Source: Pirellulales bacterium
GTDB lineage: Bacteria; Planctomycetota; Planctomycetia; Pirellulales; JALHLM01
Assembly: GCA_022844585.1 (NCBI GenBank)
Contig: JALHLM010000115.1
Location: 1 to 13,255, forward strand
Direction: 5' to 3'
Length of the DNA stretch: 13,255 nucleotides
The stretch's first letter is position 1, and each line of letters opens with the position of its first letter. A model generated the notes under the pieces. The model had not been told where the DNA came from and did no database searches. It worked only from the letters and a program-made list of their open reading frames with translations. Positions 6,466 to 13,255 of the stretch are shown here, piece by piece. A program made the position numbers and the translations under genes.

Positions 6466-7566
6466 ATGGAACCTGTCAAAGCGCCTGCCGCCGATCGTAG
6501 TCGAATGCGGCGCACTCTATTGCGTTTTGCCGCCGTCATTCTTTACGGCGGGCTCGTAGCGCTAGCCCTCATTCGCATCTGGGACGATTGGCAGGCCTGT
6601 TTCATGCTGGCGCTGGGCGCGACGGTCGGCCTCGTCGTGGAACGTCAACTAAATGGTCGCGGGTACATCGGCTGCGCGATCGGCGGAGGGCTGGGCGCGG
6701 CCCTCGGCGACGCCAACTTCTCGTTCAGTCTGCTGGATCCTTTGGCACAGACGCATCGCGGCTGGTCGGCCGCCGCGGCGGGCGCCGCCGGCGCGATTCT
6801 CGCGTTGCCTTACGCCTGGCTGTGGCGGCGACTTGATCCTTACTGGGAGCGCGTCGTCGCGGAGAAGGCGCAGCGTGGATTGCAGCAAGGTTATGTCGAT
6901 TCCGCACTGGCGCAGTACACCTACGCGATCGAGCGGCAGCCCCGTGAGGCTACGCACTACAACAATCGCGGCCTCGCTTTCCTAAGACTCGGTCGCCACG
7001 CGGAGGCGCTCAGCGATTTTTCCGATGCCCTCCGCGTCAACCCACGGCTCGCGGCGGCGCTCTGCAATCGCTCGCTTTCGTTCGTGCAGTTAGGCGAACT
7101 CGATCGCGCCATGGAGGACCTGCGCCAGGCCATCGAATTGGAGCCGCAGAGCGGTAACATGCATTTGCAGCGCGGCATCGTGCTGCTGCACCAGGGGCAG
7201 GATCGCCAGGCGATCGACGCCTTTACGCAGGCGCTAACGCTCGATCCAGGACTGGCCCAGGCCTACTACGAACGCGCCGCCGCGTCGGGACGGCTCAAAC
7301 AATTTGCCTCGGCAATTGAAGACCTGAATCGCGCCGTCTGGATTGCGCCGGAATACGCCGGCGCTTTCCATCTTCGCGGCCAGACGCACGCCCGACAGCG
7401 GAACTTCACCTCCGCGATCCAGGATTTCTCCACGGCGATCCGCCTGGATCCAAAACGCGCGGAATACTACCGCAGCCGCGCCGCGGCCTACGAGGCCACG
7501 AGCTATTTCGTCGAATCCCGCGCCGACCTGGAGCGCGCTGAACAGCTGGCGCCACAAGCTTCCTAG
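6466..7566 (+). CDS. Membrane-anchored tetratricopeptide repeat (TPR) protein
   Basis: Predicted inner-membrane scaffold of 366 aa. A short basic N-terminus is followed by hydrophobic segments at about 17-37, 43-59, 66-82 and 101-119, the third being weak, then about seven TPR units from 130 to 363. The units recur about every 34 residues, with signatures such as NNRGLAFLRLGRHAEALSDF, RGIVLLHQGQDRQAIDAF and RGQTHARQRNFTSAIQDF and regular N/D-P turns (RVNP, ELEP, TLDP, IAP, RLDP). TPRs bind other proteins; the partner is not evident. No enzyme motif is seen. ATG 6466 lacks a clear ribosome-binding site but gives a plausible cytoplasmic N-terminus. It lies 59 nt beyond the hairpin that closes the sigma factor gene, so it probably has its own promoter, although coregulation is possible. 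Confidence 0.88.
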   Translation: MEPVKAPAADRSRMRRTLLRFAAVILYGGLVALALIRIWDDWQACFMLALGATVGLVVERQLNGRGYIGCAIGGGLGAALGDANFSFSLLDPLAQTHRGWSAAAAGAAGAILALPYAWLWRRLDPYWERVVAEKAQRGLQQGYVDSALAQYTYAIERQPREATHYNNRGLAFLRLGRHAEALSDFSDALRVNPRLAAALCNRSLSFVQLGELDRAMEDLRQAIELEPQSGNMHLQRGIVLLHQGQDRQAIDAFTQALTLDPGLAQAYYERAAASGRLKQFASAIEDLNRAVWIAPEYAGAFHLRGQTHARQRNFTSAIQDFSTAIRLDPKRAEYYRSRAAAYEATSYFVESRADLERAEQLAPQAS

Positions 7567-7597
7567 CCGCCGGCCGAATAGTCCTGGTCGAATTCGA

Positions 7598-7700
7598 CAC
7601 TAGCCCGTAGCGCCAGCGAGGGAGAAAAGGCGCTGCCGAGAGTTTTCGGCCCTAACTCTCAGCGACCTCAGCTCTCCCTCGCTAGCGCTACGGGCGAGTG
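7598..7700. repeat. Long dyad element, family B copy 2, between the TPR and GTPase genes
   Basis: Arms 7598-7625 and 7673-7700 are reverse complements at 26 of 28 positions. The left arm is identical to 1952-1979. An inner stem, CGCTG-CCG-AGAGTT (7631-7644) with AACTCT-CAGCG (7654-7664), has the same design as copy 1: two paired blocks, a 3-nt bulge and an 8-10-nt loop. The bulge is on the opposite side, meaning this copy is inverted relative to copy 1. The inner pair T-A of copy 1 is C-G here, a compensatory change. It begins 31 nt after the TPR stop and ends 55 nt before the GTPase start. The function is unknown: non-autonomous element, REP-like site or structured RNA. Confidence 0.88.
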
Positions 7701-7755
7701 CCGGGCTATACTTGCTTGTTCGCACGCCGTCCCCTGGGATACCCACCTCTCCGCA

Positions 7756-9609
7756 ATGACCGTCGCTTATCAGCACTGGGCCGCCGAGGTCCGTCGCCTG
7801 GCTCAGGCGGTCATGTCCCTTGCGCCGATCGCCGCACGGCTGGGCGTGCCCAATCCCGCTGAGGAGGAGTGGCACGAACTGCTAGTGCGCAAGCTCTTGC
7901 CAGAGGCCCAGGCCGAGCCGCTGTTGATCGTCGCCGTCGTGGGCGGCACGAATATCGGTAAATCGCTGTTGTTCAATCATTTGGCCGGCGAGAATGCGAG
8001 CGGCGTGAGCCGACTCGCCGCGGGGACCAAGCATCCGGTCTGCCTTGCGCCGGCCGTTTGGGCGGACCAGGCGAAGCTCGCGCCGCGGTTCGAAGGATTT
8101 CAACTCCGCGTCTGGGAAGCGGCCGAAGATCCGCTTCAGGAAAACACCGAACACTTGTTGTTCTGGCGTGCCGGCGAGCACGTCCCGTCGCGCTTGTTGC
8201 TGTTGGATACGCCCGATATCGACTCCGACGCCCAGGTCAATTGGCAACGCGCCGATCATGTTCGCCAGGCGGCCGACGTGTTGATCGCGGTGCTGACCCA
8301 GCAGAAATACAATGACGCGGCGGTGAAGCAGTTCTTCCGCAAGGCTGCCGCCGCCGGCAAACCGGTGATCGTCGTGTTCAATCAATGCGACCTGGCGGCC
8401 GACGCGGACTACTTGCCGCTCTGGCTGAATACGTTCGCCAGCGAGACCGGCGCGCATCCGGAGTTAGTGTACGCTGTCCCGTATGATCGCCAGGGCGCCG
8501 AACAACTCAGCTTGGACTTTCATCGGCTCACGAACACCGGTCACCCGCTGCCGGACGCGGCGACTTCGTTGCGCGAGGAACTGGCGGCGTTGCGTTTCGA
8601 CGCCATCAAAATTCGCACCTTTCGCGGCGCGCTAGAATCGGTGCTCGACGCCGATCGCGGCGCGCCCGCGTATCTGGCGCGGATTCGCCGCGCTAGTGAT
8701 CGCTTTGTCGAAGCCGCCGCCGGCTTGGCCCACGAGGAAGTCGCGCGATTTGATTGGCCCAATCTGCCGCCGCAACTGTTGGTCGAGGAAATCGGCCAAT
8801 GGTGGGAGCCGCGCCGCCCGCGTTGGGTGCAGGGCATCCATGGTTTCTACCGGGGCGTGGCGGGCGTCGTCACCGCGCCGATCAAGGCCGGCTGGCGCGT
8901 GATGATGGGCCCGGGCGACGACCCGCTCGCGGCCTTTCGCACCCGCGAACGCGACGCCATCGTACGGGCCGTGGAGCGATTTCTCGACGACCTGGAACGT
9001 CTCGGCGCCGTGGGCAACGAGATCCTCAAGCCACGCATCGATCGCCTGCTCGGCGGGCACGCCCGCGCGACGCTCCTGACGCGCGTGCAGGAGGCATATG
9101 ACGCATTGCCGGCGATGGGGCAGGACTATCGCGAATTCGTCGCCAGCGAATTGGATCAATGGGCGGAGCAGAATCCGTCGGCAGTGACGGTCATGCGCTC
9201 GTTAGACGGCGCCTCGGCCGTCGGCCGGCCGGCGATCACGGTGGCGCTCGTCTTGAGCGGCGTGGCCTGGACCGGCGCCGATCACGCGCTCGTGCAAGCA
9301 GCCGGCGGGGCGATCGCCGAATTGGTCAAAGACACGTTGATCACCACCACCGTGACCGGCGGCGGCGAAGCGATCGTCGCCGTCGCGGGCGAGAACGCGA
9401 AACAAGCCGCCGCGAGACTCTTCGCTCGACTCCAATCCGGCTACGCTCGATTGCGCGCCAGTTGGCTGGCATCGCTCCTGGAGCGAGAGCTACTTGGCGA
9501 TCTGTTATCAGAGCTGCGACTGGGCGCTGGCATGACGCAAACCCCGGAGTACCGTGAGGTGCAGGACGCGATTCAGGAATTGGGCGGCCTCAGTCAGACA
9601 GATGCGTAA
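7756..9609 (+). CDS. Large membrane-associated GTPase-domain protein with atypical G motifs
   Basis: Predicted P-loop GTPase of 617 aa. The G domain spans about 55-260: G1 is VVGGTNIGKSLLFNHLAG (GxxxxGKS at 63-70), a likely G2 Thr lies in GTKHPV (T91), G3 is LLLLDTPDIDS at 147-157 where Asp154 replaces the usual Gly of DxxG, and G4 is VFNQCD (209-212) in place of NKxD. The C-terminal half is mainly helical, with hydrophobic or amphipathic stretches at about 362-380, 492-523 and 528-545 that could touch the membrane, then a helical tail. The size and helical follow-on recall dynamin-like or Era/Der-like membrane GTPases, but I recognise no named family. ATG 7756 has little upstream ribosome-binding signal. 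It stands alone between a family B dyad and the convergent apbE gene. The GTPase fold is well supported; the cellular role is unknown. Confidence 0.85.
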   Translation: MTVAYQHWAAEVRRLAQAVMSLAPIAARLGVPNPAEEEWHELLVRKLLPEAQAEPLLIVAVVGGTNIGKSLLFNHLAGENASGVSRLAAGTKHPVCLAPAVWADQAKLAPRFEGFQLRVWEAAEDPLQENTEHLLFWRAGEHVPSRLLLLDTPDIDSDAQVNWQRADHVRQAADVLIAVLTQQKYNDAAVKQFFRKAAAAGKPVIVVFNQCDLAADADYLPLWLNTFASETGAHPELVYAVPYDRQGAEQLSLDFHRLTNTGHPLPDAATSLREELAALRFDAIKIRTFRGALESVLDADRGAPAYLARIRRASDRFVEAAAGLAHEEVARFDWPNLPPQLLVEEIGQWWEPRRPRWVQGIHGFYRGVAGVVTAPIKAGWRVMMGPGDDPLAAFRTRERDAIVRAVERFLDDLERLGAVGNEILKPRIDRLLGGHARATLLTRVQEAYDALPAMGQDYREFVASELDQWAEQNPSAVTVMRSLDGASAVGRPAITVALVLSGVAWTGADHALVQAAGGAIAELVKDTLITTTVTGGGEAIVAVAGENAKQAAARLFARLQSGYARLRASWLASLLERELLGDLLSELRLGAGMTQTPEYREVQDAIQELGGLSQTDA

Positions 9610-9635
9610 GCGAATCATGCAAAGCACCGATACAT

Positions 9636-10646
9636 TCACGGCGATACGAATTGCTTGAACCCAGGCGTCTCCGTTTCCACCACGCCGCCGTCGCCCGTCA
9701 CCTGAACAAAGAGCGCCGCCGTGTCGGGATACTTTCCCAGCAGGCGCGTTCCTTCTTCAATGCCCAGCACGCTGATCGCTGTGTCGAGGCTGTCGGCGGT
9801 CATGGCATCGGGCGCGACGACCGTCACTCCGAGTCGCGTCGTCAGTCCCAGTCCCGTGCGCGGGTCGACGATGTGGCTGTAGCGCTTGCCGGCTAGCTCG
9901 ACGAATTGCATCGTGTCGCCAGCCGTCGTCGCTGCGGCGTTGGCGAGCTTCAGGACACGACTCGGCGGCGCGTTGTCCAAGGGAGAGGCGATCGCCAGCG
10001 TCCAGCCCGGCTTGTCCGGGGGAGGATCGCCGGCCAAGACGTCACCGCTGCCGTCGAACAGGAAGGAATCGATGCCTAGCGCGCGCAGCACCTCGCCGGC
10101 CTCGTCCAAAGCATAACCGACGGCGATGCCGCCGGGGTCGAGCCGCATGCCGTGCCGCTCCAACAGCGCCGTTTTTCGCTCGGCATCGAGCTTCAAGTGC
10201 TGGTAGCCGACCTGCTCCCGGGCTTCCGCCAGGCGCTTTTCCGATGGAAACTGCTGGTCGCGCCGGGCGCGCCGCCAGAGTTTTACGTAGGGGCCGACGG
10301 TGATATCGAACGCCCCGGCCGATTGCTCCGAGAGCGTCTGAGAGGCCAATAACACCCGCCAAAGGTCGTCGCCCACGGGTACGGCTCGGCCCTCTCCGGC
10401 GGTCGCCGTGAGCCGGGAGAGTTCGCTGTCGGGCTTGTAGTCGCTGAGGGCGCGGTCCAGTTCGGCAATACGCTCGAAGGCGGCTGTCGAGGCCCGGTTT
10501 GCGGCGGCTTCGTCGGGGGCGTACAATATCAGCGTAAACGGCATCCCCATATGGACCTGCGAAAACTCGTAGCGAGTCATGTCCGCCGTTGGGGAGGCCG
10601 CGAGCAGTCCCGCCCCTACGATCCACATTCCCAGGCTGTTTTCCAC
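9636..10646 (-). CDS. apbE: FAD:protein FMN transferase (ApbE), exported
   Basis: Transfers FMN from FAD to a Thr/Ser of an extracytoplasmic target protein, using Mg. The 336 aa contain HMGMPFTLILY near the N-terminus, SAGAFDITVGPYVKLW (109-124), the FAD-binding DPGGIAVGYALD (170-181), FDGSGDVLAG (198-206), SHIVDPRTG (257-265) and the metal-site helix ADSLDTAISVLG, where D285 and T289 are likely Mg ligands. These fit a complete enzyme of the usual length. I place the start at the GTG complementary to 10644-10646 because AAGGAG lies 10 nt upstream and it yields a signal-like segment (NSLGMWIVGAGLLAAS); no lipobox Cys is seen. ATG at 10628 is the alternative. It is convergent with the GTPase gene, 26 nt apart, and divergent from the SUMF1-fold gene. 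No FMN-binding target protein is in the window. Confidence 0.92.
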   Translation of the reverse strand: MENSLGMWIVGAGLLAASPTADMTRYEFSQVHMGMPFTLILYAPDEAAANRASTAAFERIAELDRALSDYKPDSELSRLTATAGEGRAVPVGDDLWRVLLASQTLSEQSAGAFDITVGPYVKLWRRARRDQQFPSEKRLAEAREQVGYQHLKLDAERKTALLERHGMRLDPGGIAVGYALDEAGEVLRALGIDSFLFDGSGDVLAGDPPPDKPGWTLAIASPLDNAPPSRVLKLANAAATTAGDTMQFVELAGKRYSHIVDPRTGLGLTTRLGVTVVAPDAMTADSLDTAISVLGIEEGTRLLGKYPDTAALFVQVTGDGGVVETETPGFKQFVSP

Positions 10647-10656
10647 GGTCTTGCGG

Positions 10657-10662
10657 CTCCTT
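10657..10662 (-). promoter_or_regulatory. Ribosome-binding site choosing the apbE GTG start
   Basis: AAGGAG on the minus strand lies 10 nt before the GTG at 10646. The frame stays open far upstream, to about 11081 and across the opposite-strand SUMF1-fold gene, so this site and the hydrophobic N-terminus decide the start. Confidence 0.6.
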
Positions 10663-10722
10663 GTTTGACGTCGTCGCAGGGAGCGCTGCGCCCGTGATAA
10701 CTCGTATTTCGGAGCACCGAGC

Positions 10723-11835
<1,113 letters not shown>

Positions 11836-11845
11836 AGAGTTACCG

Positions 11846-12045
11846 CCGTAGGTCAGGCACCGCAATCGAAGGCCAAACCGTCCACCCCACACAAGTCATT
11901 GCCACATCCTCAACTTCGCATGTGCTCGTGCCTGACAGGAGTCGACGTCGTTCCCGTCAGGCACGTGAGATGCAAGAATTTAGGACGTGGCGACGGTTCA
12001 ATTCTCGCACAACCATTGATTTCGGCGGCGGTGCCTGACCTACGG
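11846..12045. repeat. Nested dyad element, family C
   Basis: Outer arms CCGTAGGTCAGGCACCGC (11846-11863) and its exact complement (12028-12045) enclose a second dyad. Inner arms 11901-11936 and 11956-11991 share a perfect 10-bp base, CGTGCCTGAC with GTCAGGCACG, and a matching GCCAC-TCCT outer end, with diverged sequence between, around a 19-nt loop. The 9-mer GTCAGGCAC therefore occurs four times in alternating orientation: 11852-11860, 11928-11936, 11956-11964 and 12031-12039. It fills almost the whole gap between the SUMF1-fold gene and the Gfo/Idh/MocA gene. No open reading frame in it looks real. It could be a short non-autonomous element or a structured leader. Confidence 0.83.
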
Positions 12046-12105
12046 ATTCGTTGACCTACAAACTCACTGCTTTTCTCCCATCTTTTGTCGCGAGGGATCC
12101 CACAC

Positions 12106-13255
12106 ATGAGCGAATCGAACTCCGGCGGCGCGGCTGCGCCTCAATCGCCGCGCGATGCTTCGCGGCGCGGGTTTTTGAAGACGTCGACCTTGGCCGCCGC
12201 AGGGGCGACGTTCGCCGGCACGCTGGGCATCGCGCGGAGCGCGCATGCGGCCGGCGATGACACGATTCGGATCGGCGTGATCGGCTGCGGCGGCCGCGGC
12301 AGCGGGGCCGCGAATCAGGCCCTGCAAACCAAAGGCGCGGTCAAGCTGGTCGCGATCGGCGACGCGTTTCAGAACCGCATCGACATCTGCTTGAACGCCC
12401 TCAAGGTGGAGGTCTCCAGCGATCGCCTCGACGTCCCGAAGGAGCGGCAGTTCGTTGGTTTCGACGCCTACCAAAAAGTTTTGGAATGCGACATCGATCT
12501 CGTGATCCTGGCCACGCCGCCGGGCTTCCGCCCGATTCACTTCGAGGCGGCCGTGAACGCCGGCAAGCACATTTTCATGGAGAAGCCGGTCGCGGTAGAC
12601 CCGTCCGGCGTGCGCAAGGTGCTGGCGGCCGTGGAAGTGGCGAAGCAAAAGAATCTCGGCGTCGGCGTCGGCCTACAGCGGCATCATCAACCGCCGTACA
12701 TCGAAACGATCAAGCGGCTGCAAGACGGCGCGATCGGCGAAATCCTCGCCGCGCGCTGCTACTGGAACGACGCCGGCGTTTGGGTCAACCCGAAGCAGGA
12801 AGGGGAGACCGAGATGCATTACCAGATGCGGAACTGGTACTACTTCAACTGGCTCTGCGGCGATCACATCGTCGAGCAGCACATTCACAACCTCGACGTG
12901 ATCAACTGGGTCAAGGCCGCCTATCCGGTCCGCGCGCAAGGCATGGGCGGACGCCAAGTGCGCGTTGCGGAAGAATACGGCGAGATCTTCGATCATCACG
13001 CCGTGGAATTCGAATACGCCGACGGCTCGCGGATGTTCAGCTATTGCCGGCACATCCCGAATTGCTGGAGCAGCGTCTCGGAACACGTCATCGGCACGAA
13101 GGGCACCGCCGACATCAGTGGCGCCCGGATCTCCGCGGCCGGCCAGGACGCCTGGCGCTATCGCGGTCCCACGCCGAACGCCTACCAGGTCGAACACGAC
13201 GATCTCTTCGCCAGCATCCGCGCCGGCTCGCCGCTGAATGAAGGTCACAACGGCG
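12106..13255 (+). CDS. TAT-exported Gfo/Idh/MocA-family oxidoreductase, 3'-truncated by window edge
   Basis: Predicted NAD(P)-dependent sugar or polyol dehydrogenase-like enzyme acting outside the cytoplasm. ATG 12106 has GAGGGA 8 nt upstream. Residues 19-48 form a clear twin-arginine signal (SRRGFLK, R20-R21, then an Ala/Gly-rich stretch ending SAHA). The Rossmann motif IRIGVIGCGGRGSG (G60, G62, G63, G65), VILATPPGFRP (about 133-144) and the family's EKP (159-161) follow. The C-terminal substrate domain shows GDHIVEQHIHNLDVINW (252-268), with H259, H261 and D264 as likely active-site residues. The frame stays open for 383 codons to the window end; planctomycete relatives run roughly 430-450 aa, so about 50 residues are missing. 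The natural substrate cannot be read. TAT-exported members of this family are typically expanded in planctomycetes. Family call firm. Confidence 0.93.
   Translation, partial: MSESNSGGAAAPQSPRDASRRGFLKTSTLAAAGATFAGTLGIARSAHAAGDDTIRIGVIGCGGRGSGAANQALQTKGAVKLVAIGDAFQNRIDICLNALKVEVSSDRLDVPKERQFVGFDAYQKVLECDIDLVILATPPGFRPIHFEAAVNAGKHIFMEKPVAVDPSGVRKVLAAVEVAKQKNLGVGVGLQRHHQPPYIETIKRLQDGAIGEILAARCYWNDAGVWVNPKQEGETEMHYQMRNWYYFNWLCGDHIVEQHIHNLDVINWVKAAYPVRAQGMGGRQVRVAEEYGEIFDHHAVEFEYADGSRMFSYCRHIPNCWSSVSEHVIGTKGTADISGARISAAGQDAWRYRGPTPNAYQVEHDDLFASIRAGSPLNEGHNG

Noticed and set aside
1946..7700. Family B repeats as a CRISPR array
   Set aside because: Only two copies, 5.6 kb apart, each a self-complementary dyad; no regular spacer structure and no cas genes.
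7707..7712. TATACT as a -10 promoter box for the GTPase gene
   Set aside because: The hexamer is well placed, 44 nt before the start, but no convincing -35 hexamer lies at 16-18 nt upstream and no extended -10 is seen.

Overview
The window (about 13.3 kb, GC-rich) reads as chromosomal DNA of a planctomycete, probably a Pirellulales-like member of Planctomycetota. This is an inference from gene content: a PEP-CTERM protein carrying a dockerin-like EF-hand domain, an ECF sigma factor of the planctomycete-specific type, a secreted SUMF1-fold protein, a twin-arginine-exported Gfo/Idh/MocA oxidoreductase, a cytochrome b fused to c-type heme domains, and dyad repeats in the gaps between genes. No phage, integrase, transposase, CRISPR, rRNA or tRNA gene was seen.

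Layout. (1) Positions 2-1846: the 3' part of ribF (riboflavin kinase/FAD synthetase, cut by the window start) and nrnA (DHH-family nanoRNase/pAp phosphatase). They are separated by an inverted repeat (family A) that supplies the last codons and stop of ribF. (2) 1946-2059: a long dyad (family B, copy 1). (3) 2087-4572: a two-gene operon with a 4-nt ATGA overlap, made of a TAT-exported Rieske iron-sulfur protein and a b6-type cytochrome b fused to two c-type heme domains. Together they look like a compact quinol:cytochrome c oxidoreductase. (4) 4760-7566: a PEP-CTERM/dockerin surface protein, an ECF sigma factor 25 nt downstream, a perfect 15-bp hairpin, and a membrane-anchored TPR protein. (5) 7598-7700: family B, copy 2. 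(6) 7756-9609: a large membrane-associated GTPase with atypical G3 and G4 motifs, convergent with (7) apbE (FAD:protein FMN transferase, minus strand, 9636-10646). (8) 10723-11835: a secreted SUMF1-fold protein divergent from apbE, with 76 nt between the two starts. (9) 11846-12045: a nested dyad (family C) with four alternating copies of a 9-bp motif. (10) 12106 to the window end: a TAT-exported Gfo/Idh/MocA oxidoreductase, open at its 3' end.

Functional threads. ribF makes FMN and FAD, ApbE attaches FMN to exported proteins, and the Rieske/cytochrome b pair carries electrons in the same membrane, so redox and flavin functions recur, though the genes are not one operon. The PEP-CTERM protein and sigma factor are close enough to be cotranscribed. 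The 187-nt stretch at 4573-4759 holds no gene or convincing terminator that I can see. No clearly new multi-gene system stands out. The least explained material is the set of three unrelated inverted-repeat families in the gaps, especially family B, whose two copies show a compensatory base-pair change in the inner stem.
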